From assembly GCA_020852175.1 (NCBI GenBank), contig JADZBH010000059.1, positions 26,356 to 90,355 on the forward strand: 64,000 nucleotides of DNA. The letters run 5' to 3'. Below are positions 29,170 to 37,929 of this stretch, piece by piece. Source of the stretch: Bryobacterales bacterium (GTDB taxonomy: Bacteria; Acidobacteriota; Terriglobia; Bryobacterales; Bryobacteraceae). A program made the position numbers and the translations under genes. The notes under the pieces were generated by a model. It was not told the origin of the DNA and searched no databases. It was given only the letters and a program-made list of their open reading frames with translations. The first letter of the stretch is position 1; every line of letters starts with the position of its first letter.

Positions 29170-29631
29170 ATGCAAGTTCTCACACGGAAATGGGCGGGCG
29201 CTGCGGCAGTGGTGCTGGGTCTGGCCGCTCTGGCGCAGGCATTTCAGCCGGAACCGCCTCCAGCGGCGCCGGTCAAACAGCAGGGCGCCTGGGAGACCGA
29301 GGCCGTGGACGCACGCGTACGTGCCCTGCTGCGGCGTGCCTGCGCCAATTGCCATTCCAACGACACGAAGTGGCCCTGGTATGCGCGGATCAGTCCCGGA
29401 TCGTGGCTGATGGCGCATCATGTAACGCAAGCGCGCAAACACTTAAACTTTTCCATTGAATATACTCTGGATGAGGAAGAAATTGGAATGATTGCCGATG
29501 TTGTGGAAAACGGAATCATGCCCCCCAAGAGCTACCTGTGGCTGCATCCTGAAGCGCGGTTGACCGATGCCGATAAAGCCCTGGTAAAGCGCTGGTGGAT
29601 GGGGGAATTACCCGGCGCTGCGTCTGAGTAG
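29170..29631 (+). CDS. exported haem-binding-domain protein
   Basis: A 153-residue protein with signal peptide (about 1-24) and the Haem_bd-type core C-A-N-C-H-S-N-D-T-K-W-P-W-Y (Cys58, Cys61, His62). This is followed by I-S-P-G-S-W and G-I-M-P-P-K-S-Y, which supplies a Met near the distal side. This compact family occurs in acidobacteria, planctomycetes and bacteroidetes as a periplasmic mono-haem protein of unsettled role. It follows the acylase gene with a 91-base gap containing a short stem-loop. Confidence 0.85.
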   Translation: MQVLTRKWAGAAAVVLGLAALAQAFQPEPPPAAPVKQQGAWETEAVDARVRALLRRACANCHSNDTKWPWYARISPGSWLMAHHVTQARKHLNFSIEYTLDEEEIGMIADVVENGIMPPKSYLWLHPEARLTDADKALVKRWWMGELPGAASE

Positions 29632-29695
29632 GATAGCCGGGAAGGGCTGGAAACGGTCGGGAAGGCCCTCGGCGTGCTCCGCAATCGGGCACATT

Positions 29696-31447
29696 ATGGG
29701 ACGGTATCTCTTTGGAGCCATGGCGTTAACCGCCGGAGCGGGCTGGATGTGGGCACAGGCGTCGATTGGCGGCTGCCCCGTGCTTCCGGCAAACAACATT
29801 TGGAACACGCCGGTGAACACTCTCCCGGTGGCGGCCAACTCGGCAACCCTGGTAAATACGATCGGATCTGGTAAATATGTCCATGCCGATTTTGGATCAG
29901 GTACTTGGAACGGGGGCCCTATAGGGATTCCCTTTATTACCGTGCCGGGGACGCAGGCAAAGTATCCGGCCACCTTCCTGTACGACGATGAAAGCGATCC
30001 GGGGCCATACGCCGTGCCTCTGAACGCGCCGATCGAGGGCGGGAGCCAATCCACGGGCGACCGGCACGCCATCGCGCTCGATACGACGAACTGTATTCTC
30101 TACGAACTATATGCCGCGCACCCGCAAACGGCCTCCTGGCAAGCCGATTCGGGAGCAATCTACAACTTTCGCTCGAATGCGCTGCGGCCGGCAGGGTGGA
30201 CTTCGGCCGACGCGGCGGGATTGCCGATTCTGCCGGGACTGGTGACCTGGGAAGAGGTAGCCTCGGGCGAAATCCGGCATGCCATACGGTTCACAGTGCC
30301 GCAAACCAGGCGCGCGTATGTCTGGCCGGCCCGGCACTACGCCTCGTCGCTGACCGGCGCCCAGCATCCTCGCATGGGAGAGCGATTCCGATTGAAAGCT
30401 GGCTTTGATATCAGTGGATTCCCGGCTGATGTGCAAGTGATTCTGAAGGCCATGAAAAAGTACGGCATCATCCTGGCTGACAACGGCTCGGCCTGGTTTG
30501 TCAGCGGGAAACCCGATGAGCGGTGGAATAACGATAACCTGCGGCGGTTGCACGAGGTCGTGGGCTCGAACTTCGAGGCGGTGGACGTGTCGAGCCTGAT
30601 GATCAGCCCGGATTCGGGTGAGGCGCGTCAGGCGGGAACGGCGGTTCGGGTGGAGGTGTCCCCCCTTGCGCCGCAGATCTATGTGGGCCGCAATCAACAG
30701 TTCACGGCGGCGGTGACCGGGGCGCCCAACACGGCCGTGAAGTGGAGCGTGGACGGGATCGAGGGCGGATCGGCAGCGCGCGGTTTCATTGCCCCGGACG
30801 GGTTGTACATGGCTCCTACGGCGCTGCCATCGCCGGCGGCTGTGGTGGTGAAAGCGGTGTCGGCGGCCGACGGGGACGCCGAGGGCAGCACGACGGCCTC
30901 GGTGACGGCGCTGCCTCACATCACATCGGTCAGCCCGAACCCGGTTACGACGGCGAATTTCACGGTGACCGCCACGGGCGTGGGCTTCCGTGCGGGGGCG
31001 GTGTTGCGGTTCAACGGGACGGTGCTGGCCACGACGGTACTCTCGCAGTCACAGGTGCGGGCAACGGGAAACGTGGCAGCCTCGGCGGCGGGCGTACCCG
31101 TGGTAGTGGCCAACCCAGACGGGGTGTCGTCCAACACGGCCTATATGAACGTGCAACTGGCGCCGCCAGCGACGGTTGCCGTGACGGTGGCCCCGGCGAC
31201 GGCCAGCGTGCGCCAGGGGGCGGCGCAGCAGTTTACAGCCACGGTGACGGGCACGGCGGACAAGAGGGTGGCCTGGAGGGTGAACGGGGTGACGGGCGGT
31301 TCCACGCGTTGGGGAACCATCTCGGCGGCGGGGTTGTTCCGGGCACCGCGGGTTGGGACGGGCTCGAAGCTGATTGTGACCGTGTCAGCGGTGAGCCTGG
31401 CCGACACCCGGAAGTCCGCCTCGGCCCGGGTCACGGTGACGAGGTAG
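29696..31447 (+). CDS. large secreted protein with Ig-like and IPT/TIG-type repeats
   Basis: A 583-residue protein with an N-terminal signal. Residues about 25-300 form an acidobacterial-type domain I do not recognise, Trp/Tyr-rich with N-N-I-W-N-T-P-V. Then come bacterial Ig-like repeats: about 310-405 (Q-Q-F-T-A-x-V-x-G), an IPT/TIG-like domain about 405-490 (I-T-S-V-S-P-N-P-V) and a second Ig-like domain about 495-583 with the same Q-Q-F-T-A-T-V-T-G pattern. It is probably a cell-surface or secreted binding protein. ATG 29696 is used; ATG 29717 is possible. It converges on the next gene. Confidence 0.75.
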   Translation: MGRYLFGAMALTAGAGWMWAQASIGGCPVLPANNIWNTPVNTLPVAANSATLVNTIGSGKYVHADFGSGTWNGGPIGIPFITVPGTQAKYPATFLYDDESDPGPYAVPLNAPIEGGSQSTGDRHAIALDTTNCILYELYAAHPQTASWQADSGAIYNFRSNALRPAGWTSADAAGLPILPGLVTWEEVASGEIRHAIRFTVPQTRRAYVWPARHYASSLTGAQHPRMGERFRLKAGFDISGFPADVQVILKAMKKYGIILADNGSAWFVSGKPDERWNNDNLRRLHEVVGSNFEAVDVSSLMISPDSGEARQAGTAVRVEVSPLAPQIYVGRNQQFTAAVTGAPNTAVKWSVDGIEGGSAARGFIAPDGLYMAPTALPSPAAVVVKAVSAADGDAEGSTTASVTALPHITSVSPNPVTTANFTVTATGVGFRAGAVLRFNGTVLATTVLSQSQVRATGNVAASAAGVPVVVANPDGVSSNTAYMNVQLAPPATVAVTVAPATASVRQGAAQQFTATVTGTADKRVAWRVNGVTGGSTRWGTISAAGLFRAPRVGTGSKLIVTVSAVSLADTRKSASARVTVTR

Positions 31448-31478
31448 CGGGGGGCGCCTTCATGGCTGCTCCCCCCGC
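31447..31478. terminator. GC-rich stem-loop between convergent genes
   Basis: Arms 31447-31454 and 31471-31478 pair over 8 bp with a small inner hairpin. No U-tract lies on either side. Its place between two convergent stops suggests a bidirectional terminator or RNA-protecting hairpin. Confidence 0.4.
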
Positions 31479-31490
31479 ACGTCCTGCGCC

Positions 31491-32612
31491 CTAGCGGGCC
31501 ATCTTCTTCATCGGGTTCTCGACTTCCTTGAAGCCGAGCGGCACGGCGAACACCGAGGGGTTCACGGCGCCGGAGTTGAACGAGGTCACCTCGCTGGTGA
31601 GCTCGATCAGGACGTTGGAGCCCGGCGTCTGTGCCTGTGTGGGAGCCGGTGCGGGTTCAGCAGCCGGAGCCGGGGCGGGAGCGGGTGCGGACCGGGGTTT
31701 CGAGCCGGTTTCACGCACCTTGCGGCGGGCCAGCCCGCCAAAGCCGCCAAAGCGGCCGATACGACCGGCGACGGACTCGGCGGCGGATTCAGCGGCGGTT
31801 TCCGTTGCTTCCTGGCTAATCGAGGGACCGGTGATCTCCGGTTGCTGCCCACCGCTTTGCTGCGCCGGCATGGGGGGCGCGTTGGGGTCGCCAGCGTTCC
31901 CGATGCGCATCACCGAGTAGAGCGGCAAGCCGTCGATTTCGGCCATCTTCTTGCCGGCTTCGCGCAGGCCGTCCATGTCGATGCCGCCCTGCATCAGGGC
32001 CTGGAACGGCACCTGTTGCAGCGGAAACTTGCCCTGCATGGCCTGGGCGAACTCCTTGAATGCCTCGCTGCCGGGCGCTTTCCCGATGAGCATGTCATTT
32101 TCAACGGTCGAGGCGATCACCGCCTGCTGGCCGCTTTTCTTGTCGGTGACGGTGGTTTCCGAGACGATTTTCATCACCATGTTGTGTGTGGCCACACCGG
32201 CGATGTCGCGCCCCGCGCCCTTGTCGTCGAGCGAAACCTTCATGGAGGCCTTGGCGTCGCCGTCCTTGGCGCCCGCCTTCATCTTCTCGCCCATTTTCTT
32301 CATGGCGTCGACCATCTCCTGAAAGGTGATCACGCTGTATTCCTTGCGGTTGGTGTCGATGCTGGTGATGGTGCCCGCATTGGCGTCCATCACGGAGATG
32401 TTCTGCCCGGAGTGGGTGGCCATCTGGCCCCCGCTCAGGTACACCGTGCTGGTTTGGGGCTCGTTGACGCCCTTGGCAAGGCGGCCAAACATGCCCATCA
32501 TTTGCTTGATGCTGCCGCCAGTGACCTCGGTGCGTTGCGTATAGGTGAAATCCGCCGCGGCGGCCGCTCCCGTGACGGCCCATGCGAGACAAAATACAAG
32601 AGTCTTATTCAC
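31491..32612 (-). CDS. exported protein of unknown function with Ala-Pro-rich linker
   Basis: A 373-residue secreted or periplasmic protein. I place the start at GTG 32612 because an ideal GGAGG sits 8 bases upstream; the product then begins with a typical signal peptide ending A-A-A-A-A-D. Residues 20-215 form a beta-rich domain resembling DUF4412-like exported proteins. The region 285-335 is an Ala/Pro-rich linker, and the last 50 residues form a short conserved tail (V-L-I-E-L-T-S-E-V-T). No function is assigned. It is divergent from the PH-domain gene. Confidence 0.7.
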   Translation of the reverse strand: MNKTLVFCLAWAVTGAAAAADFTYTQRTEVTGGSIKQMMGMFGRLAKGVNEPQTSTVYLSGGQMATHSGQNISVMDANAGTITSIDTNRKEYSVITFQEMVDAMKKMGEKMKAGAKDGDAKASMKVSLDDKGAGRDIAGVATHNMVMKIVSETTVTDKKSGQQAVIASTVENDMLIGKAPGSEAFKEFAQAMQGKFPLQQVPFQALMQGGIDMDGLREAGKKMAEIDGLPLYSVMRIGNAGDPNAPPMPAQQSGGQQPEITGPSISQEATETAAESAAESVAGRIGRFGGFGGLARRKVRETGSKPRSAPAPAPAPAAEPAPAPTQAQTPGSNVLIELTSEVTSFNSGAVNPSVFAVPLGFKEVENPMKKMAR

Positions 32613-32661
32613 AGTGTGAACCTCCGGTTGATTCTTTGATGATATCGGCAAGTGCGGCTGC

Positions 32662-32669
32662 TATACAAT
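32662..32669 (+). promoter_or_regulatory. TATACAAT -10-like element upstream of the PH-domain gene
   Basis: TACAAT at 32664-32669 lies 25 bases before ATG 32695, with CGGAG between them. The surrounding 11-mer recurs exactly at 56033-56043 before the cupredoxin gene. No convincing -35 was found. Confidence 0.35.
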
Positions 32670-32694
32670 AGCCCTCGGAGATAATGGTCCGGTC

Positions 32695-33138
32695 ATGTCC
32701 TCCTTCGTGGTTCGTCCTTCCACTAAGTTTCTGATTGCCGCCGCCGTTCTGGAGTTTCTCCTGATCGTGCCGCTGGTGTATTTGGGCCAGACCCAGGACG
32801 AACGCTGGCTGTGGGCGCTGGTGCTGCCCGTGGGGCTGGGTGTTCTCACCTCGATCCGCTGGACGGTGAAAAACAGCACGCGTCTGGCCGTGTCCGACGG
32901 GCGGCTGCGGTATGAGTCGGGCATCGCCTCGAAGACGACGCGAACGCTCGAACTGGCGCGGATTCAGGACGTGACCGTGGAGCAGTCGCTCGGAGACCGG
33001 TTGCTCGGCCTGGGGACCATCACGATTGTCACGGCCGGCGAGAACGGCTCGATCCGGATGGAGCAGGTGGACGGGCCGCAGCGAGTGGCCGAAAAAATTC
33101 TCGATTTGGCGCGCGGGTTGCAGCAGACGCAGGTTTAA
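32695..33138 (+). CDS. bacterial PH-domain (DUF304-like) membrane protein
   Basis: A 147-residue protein with two N-terminal transmembrane helices (about 10-30 and 38-55) followed by a bPH_2-type domain. The domain shows the pattern L-A-V-S-D-G-R-L-R-Y-E-S-G, then T-T-R-T-L-E-L-A-R-I-Q-D-V and L-G-L-G-T-I-T-I. YdbS/YdbT relatives are membrane proteins of uncertain role. It is followed after 24 bases by the SDR gene, with which it may be co-transcribed. Confidence 0.85.
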   Translation: MSSFVVRPSTKFLIAAAVLEFLLIVPLVYLGQTQDERWLWALVLPVGLGVLTSIRWTVKNSTRLAVSDGRLRYESGIASKTTRTLELARIQDVTVEQSLGDRLLGLGTITIVTAGENGSIRMEQVDGPQRVAEKILDLARGLQQTQV

Positions 33139-33162
33139 CCGGGCGCGCATTCAGGAGCAGGA

Positions 33163-33921
33163 ATGGCGACGAGTTCTTTGCAAGGCAAGGTGGCCGTGAT
33201 CACCGGCGGCAGCCGGGGTTTGGGCCGGGCGATGGCGGTGGCCCTGGCGGCCGAAGGCGCCTCGGTGGCGCTGGTGGCGCGCGACAAGACGAAGCTGGCC
33301 GAATCGGCGGAAGCTGTGGAGAGGGCCGGTGGCAAGGCCTCGCTGCATGTGGCCGACGTGGCCGTCGAGGCCGACGTGCTGGCGTTGGAAACGGAGATCG
33401 CCGCTCTTTACGGCAAGGTGCACATCCTGATCAATAACGCCGGTGTCAACCTGCGGAAGACCATCACGGAATTCACGCTGGAGGAGTGGAACGGAGTGGT
33501 GAACACGAACCTGACCAGCGTCTTCCTGATGTGCCGGTCGTTCGTGCCGCACATGAAGGGGAATGGCTACGGGCGGATCATCAACATGACCTCGATCATG
33601 TCGCACGTCTCGATTCCCGGAAGGACGGCCTATTCCTCCACGAAAACGGCGCTGCTCGGGCTGACGCGTGCGCTGGCGCTCGAATTGGCGGGTGATGCCA
33701 TCACCGTCGTGGGCATCTCGCCCGGTCCGTTTGGAACCGAGATGAACACGGCGCTGATGAACAACCCGGAGATGAACGCGCAGTTCCTGTCGAAGATTCC
33801 GGTAGGGCGTTGGGGGAAGGTGGAAGAGATCGGCGCGCTGGCCCGGTTTATCTGTTCGGAGGAGGCTGGCTTCATCACGGGCACCGACATCCTGATTGAC
33901 GGCGGCTGGACGGCGCAATGA
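33163..33921 (+). CDS. SDR-family NAD(P)-dependent oxidoreductase (FabG-like)
   Basis: A 252-residue short-chain dehydrogenase. The cofactor motif T-G-G-S-R-G-L-G lies at 14-21, N-N-A-G at 91-94, and the catalytic set Ser144, Tyr157, Lys161 is intact (Y-S-S-T-K). It is similar in size to FabG, gluconate 5-dehydrogenase and related sugar-alcohol enzymes. It shares an ATGA overlap with a sugar-binding lipoprotein and is followed by a 2-keto-sugar-type reductase, so a role in sugar or sugar-acid oxidation is more likely than fatty-acid synthesis (inference). Confidence 0.92.
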   Translation: MATSSLQGKVAVITGGSRGLGRAMAVALAAEGASVALVARDKTKLAESAEAVERAGGKASLHVADVAVEADVLALETEIAALYGKVHILINNAGVNLRKTITEFTLEEWNGVVNTNLTSVFLMCRSFVPHMKGNGYGRIINMTSIMSHVSIPGRTAYSSTKTALLGLTRALALELAGDAITVVGISPGPFGTEMNTALMNNPEMNAQFLSKIPVGRWGKVEEIGALARFICSEEAGFITGTDILIDGGWTAQ

Positions 33922-34892
33922 AAACCACCCGGCGGATGTGGAGCGCGGTTGCTTGCGGCGCGGCGGCGGCGTGGGCCTCGGGGTGCCGCCGGGATACGAA
34001 GAAGCGCGTGGCGGTGATTCCCAAAGGGACATCGCACATTTTCTGGTTGACGGTCGAGGCCGGCTCGCTCGCAGCGGGACGGGAGTTCGGGCTGGAGATT
34101 CTCTGGAACGGCCCGCCCGCGGAGACCGACTATTCCCGGCAGATTCAGATCTTCGACTCCTATGTGGCGCAGCGTGTGGACGGCATCGTGATCGCCGCCA
34201 GCGACCGCAAGGCGCTGGTGGGACCGATTGACCGGGCCATGGCTTCCGGCATTCCCGTCACCGTGTTCGACTCCGGGCTGGATTCGACGAACTACCTGTC
34301 CTACGTGGCCACCGACAACAAGGAGGCCGGCCGCATGGGCGCCCGCGAGATGGGGCGGTTGTTGGACGGCAAGGGCCAGATTGGCCTGGTGCAGCACCTG
34401 CCCGGCTCGGTTTCCACGACCGATCGCGAGGAGGGGTTCACGGAACTGATCGCGAAGGAGTTTCCGGGCATCCGGATCGTCGCCCGCCAGTACGGCATGA
34501 GCGACCGCAGCAAGTCGATGGCGGCGGCGGAAAACATCCTGACGGCCCATCCGGATTTGAACGGCTTCTTCTGTTCCACGGAGCCTTCGGCGACCGGCAC
34601 GGCTCTGGCGGTGAAGTCGCGCGGCGAGGCGGGCAAGGTGAAAATCGTGGCGTTCGACTCGAACGAGACGATGATCGCCGACCTGCGCGATGGTGTGATT
34701 CAGGCCATGGTGGTGCAGGACCCTTTCAAGATCGGCTACGAAGCCGTGAAGACGATTCAGACGAAGCTTTCCGGCGGCACGCCGCCGAAACGGGTGGACC
34801 TGGAGGGCCGCGTGGTGACCCTGGCCAACCTGGACCGGCCGGAGATTCAGAAGCTGTTGAACCCCGATTTGAAGAGGTATCTGGGCGCCTGA
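33918..34892 (+). CDS. periplasmic sugar-binding lipoprotein (RbsB/Peripla_BP_4 type)
   Basis: A 324-residue ribose-type substrate-binding protein. A short signal ends in the lipobox A-S-G-C (Cys23), so it is anchored to a membrane. The core has the G-I-V-I-A-A-S-D-R, D-S-G-L-D, A-T-D-N-x-x-A-G and F-D-S-N-E-T hinge and ligand segments of the family. No ABC ATPase or permease gene is adjacent, so it is an orphan binding protein. It overlaps the SDR gene by 4 bases and the Ldh gene by 1. Confidence 0.9.
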   Translation: MKTTRRMWSAVACGAAAAWASGCRRDTKKRVAVIPKGTSHIFWLTVEAGSLAAGREFGLEILWNGPPAETDYSRQIQIFDSYVAQRVDGIVIAASDRKALVGPIDRAMASGIPVTVFDSGLDSTNYLSYVATDNKEAGRMGAREMGRLLDGKGQIGLVQHLPGSVSTTDREEGFTELIAKEFPGIRIVARQYGMSDRSKSMAAAENILTAHPDLNGFFCSTEPSATGTALAVKSRGEAGKVKIVAFDSNETMIADLRDGVIQAMVVQDPFKIGYEAVKTIQTKLSGGTPPKRVDLEGRVVTLANLDRPEIQKLLNPDLKRYLGA

Positions 34893-35962
34893 TGGGCGAG
34901 GCGCAGAAAACAATTCCGGTGGACCGCGTGCGCGCGTACACGCATGCCCTGCTGGAAGCGGCGGGCGCCGCGCCCAGCCACGCGGAGTTGACGGCGGAAT
35001 GCCTGGTGTTTGCCTCGCTGCGGGGCGTCGATTCGCACGGGCTGCAACTGCTGACCTTCTACCTGGACCAGCTCAGCGACGGCCGCGTGGATGGAAAAGG
35101 ACGCGGCCGCGTCCTGAGCGAGTCGGGGGCGTGTCTGCATTTCGATGGCGAAAACGCGTTGGGGCAGGTGGTGAGCGCCCAATGCGCGGACGCCGCGGCG
35201 CGGCTGGCGCGCGAGCACGGGCTGGGGCTGGCCGTGGCACGGGAGTCCAATCATTTTGGAGCGGCCGCGTTTTGGGGGCAGAGAATCGCCCGGCAGGGGA
35301 TGATCGCCGTGGTGCTGTGCAATGCTTCGCCGGCCGTGGCGCCCTGGCAGGCGCGCGAGGCCCGGTGGGGTACCAATCCCATCTGCTGCGCCGTTCCTCC
35401 GCCGGAAGGTTCCGGCGCCGATGAAGCGGTCTGGCTGCTGGACATGGCGACGACGACGGTGGCCATGGGCAAAATCTACAAGGCCAGGCTGAACCAGGAA
35501 CCCACGATTCCTCCGGGCTGGGCGATGGACTCGGAAGGCCGGCCAACGATGTCCACGGCAGCGGCGCTGGCGGGCTTTCTCATGCCCCTGGGCGGCTACA
35601 AGGGTTCGGGCCTGGGCATGATGGTGGAACTGCTGACAGGCGCTCTTTCCGGCGGCGCGATCTCCACCGAACTTGGCGGGCTGCGGTGGAAGGACCGGCG
35701 TTTTCGCGTCTCGCAGTTCTTCCTGGCGATTGACCCGGCGCGGTTTGGTTCGCGGAAAGAGTTCACGGAACGCGTGGCGCATCTGGCCGGGCAGGTGAAG
35801 TCGGCGCTGGCCGCCTCGGGCTATGACGAGGTGCTGGTGGCGGGCGATCCGGAGTGGCGGACGCGCAAGCAAAGGCTCGCGCACGGCATTCCGATGACAT
35901 CCGGACTGTGGAACGAACTCGCGCAACACGCGCGCCGGCTCGGGGTGGCCGTGCCGGAATAG
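34892..35962 (+). CDS. malate/L-lactate dehydrogenase-family (Ldh2) oxidoreductase
   Basis: A 356-residue NAD(P)-dependent enzyme of the MDH2/YlbC/DlgD group. It has the family-specific H-G-L-Q-L-L near residue 50, A-R-E-S-N-H-F-G-A-A in the middle and a G-G-Y-K-G-S-G-L-G-M-M-V-E signature near 230. Members reduce 2-keto acids such as 2,3-diketo-gulonate, ureidoglycolate or sulfolactate. Context with an SDR and a sugar-binding lipoprotein favours a sugar-acid reduction step. TGATG overlap with the lipoprotein gene suggests coupling. Confidence 0.9.
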   Translation: MGEAQKTIPVDRVRAYTHALLEAAGAAPSHAELTAECLVFASLRGVDSHGLQLLTFYLDQLSDGRVDGKGRGRVLSESGACLHFDGENALGQVVSAQCADAAARLAREHGLGLAVARESNHFGAAAFWGQRIARQGMIAVVLCNASPAVAPWQAREARWGTNPICCAVPPPEGSGADEAVWLLDMATTTVAMGKIYKARLNQEPTIPPGWAMDSEGRPTMSTAAALAGFLMPLGGYKGSGLGMMVELLTGALSGGAISTELGGLRWKDRRFRVSQFFLAIDPARFGSRKEFTERVAHLAGQVKSALAASGYDEVLVAGDPEWRTRKQRLAHGIPMTSGLWNELAQHARRLGVAVPE

Positions 35963-35983
35963 AGCCGGCGGCCCTCCCCACGT

Positions 35984-35989
35984 TACAAT
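35984..35989 (+). promoter_or_regulatory. TACAAT -10-like hexamer, 6 bases before xseB
   Basis: TACAAT ends 6 bases before ATG 35996 with no room for a Shine-Dalgarno. It is one of the clearest leaderless-type promoters in the window. Confidence 0.5.
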
Positions 35990-35995
35990 GTTGCG

Positions 35996-36235
35996 ATGGC
36001 TGAGGAGCAGGCGCCGGCGAACTTCGAGCAGTCGATTGACGAGTTGGAACGCGTGGTGAAACAACTGGAATCGGGCGAACTGCCGCTGGAGGAGTCGCTG
36101 TTGCTGTTCGAGCGCGGCGTGGCCTTGTCGGAGTCGTGCCGGAAGCAGTTGGAGGCGGCCGAGGCGCGGATCGAGATTCTGGTGAAGCGCTCGTCGGGCG
36201 TGAAGCCCGAGCCGTTCGATCCGAAGAACCAGTGA
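35996..36235 (+). CDS. xseB: exodeoxyribonuclease VII small subunit
   Basis: A 79-residue, all-helical XseB. It has the typical F-E-Q-S-I-D-E-L-E-R-V-V-K-Q-L-E-S-G, L-P-L-E-E-S-L-L-L-F-E-R-G, and C-terminal coiled-coil with L-E-x-A-E-A-R-I. It pairs with XseA in a nuclease that degrades single-stranded DNA. xseA is not adjacent, unlike in many genomes. It heads a housekeeping run (xseB, ispA, tlyA, nadK) with short gaps. Confidence 0.95.
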   Translation: MAEEQAPANFEQSIDELERVVKQLESGELPLEESLLLFERGVALSESCRKQLEAAEARIEILVKRSSGVKPEPFDPKNQ

Positions 36236-36251
36236 AGGCGGAATATCCGAG

Positions 36252-37160
36252 ATGCCGGCAGCGGTCGAGTTTGATTTGCAGGGATATCTGGCGCGGCAGA
36301 GCGAACGCGTGCACGGGGCATTGGAGCGGCTGACGCCGGGCGAGGCGGTGGAGCCATGCGTGATCCACAAGGCGATGCGGTATTCGCTGTTCGCCGGCGG
36401 CAAACGCGTGCGGCCCATTCTGGCGATCGCCTCGGCGGAGGCCCTGGGCGAAACGGGTGAGCGCGTGCTCGCCCCGGCGTGCGCGCTCGAAATGGTGCAC
36501 ACCTATTCGTTGATTCACGACGACCTGCCGGCACTGGACAATGACGATTTGCGGCGCGGACGTCCGACCAGCCACAAGGTGTTCGGCGAGGCGATGGCGA
36601 TTCTTGCAGGCGACGCTCTGCTGACGCTGGCCTTCCAGACACTGGCACAGGGACAGGGGTTGGACGCGGCGCAGCGGCTGGCGCTGATCGAGGAGTTGAG
36701 CGTGGCCTCCGGCACCGCGGGCGGCATGATCGGCGGGCAGGTGGATGATTTGGAGGGCGAACGGCATGCGCCCTCGGCGGAACTGCTGCACCGGATCCAC
36801 CGCGCCAAGACAGGTGCGCTGCTGCGGGCCAGCGTGCGGTTCGGAGCCATCAGCGCGGGACGCCTGCCGGGGTCGGATGCCTGCCAGGCGCTGTCGGGCT
36901 ACGGCGACGCCATCGGGCTGGCTTTCCAGATTGTCGATGACCTGCTGGATATCGAAGCCACGCCGGAGCAGTTGGGAAAGACGCCGGGCAAGGACGCCGC
37001 GCAGCACAAGATCACCTTCCCGGCCGTGTATGGCATCGAGGAGTCGCGCCGCATGGCGGCGGCCCAGTTGGAGACGGCGCACGCGGCGCTGCGGCCGTTC
37101 GGCGCGCAGGGCGCGGCCCTGGCCGCCATCGCCAACCTGATTGTGCACCGGAACTCCTGA
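36252..37160 (+). CDS. ispA: polyprenyl synthetase (farnesyl diphosphate synthase type)
   Basis: A 302-residue trans-prenyltransferase. The first Asp-rich motif D-D-L-P-A-L-D (90-96) has the two-residue insertion typical of bacterial farnesyl/geranylgeranyl synthases, preceded by M-V-H-T-Y-S-L-I-H. The second motif is Q-I-V-D-D-L-L-D-I near 220. G-G-K-R-V-R and the T-A-G-G-M-I-G-G-Q stretch complete the active site. It makes the C15 precursor of quinones and cell-wall carriers. dxs, often a neighbour, is missing here. Confidence 0.94.
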   Translation: MPAAVEFDLQGYLARQSERVHGALERLTPGEAVEPCVIHKAMRYSLFAGGKRVRPILAIASAEALGETGERVLAPACALEMVHTYSLIHDDLPALDNDDLRRGRPTSHKVFGEAMAILAGDALLTLAFQTLAQGQGLDAAQRLALIEELSVASGTAGGMIGGQVDDLEGERHAPSAELLHRIHRAKTGALLRASVRFGAISAGRLPGSDACQALSGYGDAIGLAFQIVDDLLDIEATPEQLGKTPGKDAAQHKITFPAVYGIEESRRMAAAQLETAHAALRPFGAQGAALAAIANLIVHRNS

Positions 37161-37170
37161 ATCGTCCCCG

Positions 37171-37929
37171 ATGCGAACCGCCAGGCGACGGCTGGATCAA
37201 CTGCTGGTGGAACGCGGTCTCGCGCCGGCGCGCGAGAAGGCGCAAGCCCTCATCCTGGCCGGCGAGGTGACCGTGGACGGGCAAAAAGCGTCCAAGGCGT
37301 CGCAGATGGTGGGCGAGCACGCCGTGGTGGAACTGGCGGCCAAGCCCCCATATGTGTCGCGCGGCGGGCTGAAACTGGCGCACGCGCTGGAGCATTTCGG
37401 CATCGAAGTGAACGGGCTGGTCTGCCTGGACGTGGGGGCCTCCACGGGCGGCTTCACGGACTGCCTGCTGCAACACGGCGCGACGCGCGTGTATGCGCTC
37501 GACGTAGGGCACGGCCAGATGGACTGGAAGCTGCGCAACGATCCGCGCGTGGTGGTGATCGAGGAGTGCAATGCGCGCTACCTGGAGCCTGGCGCGCTGC
37601 CCGAACCGGCCGGGTTTGCCACAATGGATGTCAGTTTCATCTCGGCTACATTGATTCTGCCGAAGCTTCCCGCCCTGCTCCAGCCGCGGGCGGGCCTGGT
37701 TGTTCTCGTCAAGCCGCAGTTTGAAGCCGGACGCGGAGCGGTGGGCAAGGGAGGCATCGTGCGCGACCCCGCCGTGCAGGAAGAAGCCTGCAACCGGGTA
37801 CGGGGTTGCGTAGAATCGTTGGGATTTCAATGCCGCCTGACGCCCAGTCCCATCACGGGCGCCGAAGGCAACCGCGAATTCTTACTCTATGCGTTCCATC
37901 CACACGATCGGTATCATCTCGAAGCCTGA
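37171..37929 (+). CDS. tlyA: TlyA-family 2'-O-ribose rRNA methyltransferase
   Basis: A 252-residue protein with an N-terminal S4 RNA-binding domain (about 5-65) and an FtsJ-type methyltransferase domain. S-adenosylmethionine-binding D-V-G-A-S-T-G-G-F-T-D is near 91-101, and the catalytic-type K-P-Q-F-E segment near 183. Members methylate ribosomal RNA; bacterial relatives also include haemolysin-like annotations. The start at M-R-T-A-R-R (37171) is 10 bases after ispA. Its 3' end overlaps nadK by 41 bases in a different frame. Confidence 0.94.
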   Translation: MRTARRRLDQLLVERGLAPAREKAQALILAGEVTVDGQKASKASQMVGEHAVVELAAKPPYVSRGGLKLAHALEHFGIEVNGLVCLDVGASTGGFTDCLLQHGATRVYALDVGHGQMDWKLRNDPRVVVIEECNARYLEPGALPEPAGFATMDVSFISATLILPKLPALLQPRAGLVVLVKPQFEAGRGAVGKGGIVRDPAVQEEACNRVRGCVESLGFQCRLTPSPITGAEGNREFLLYAFHPHDRYHLEA

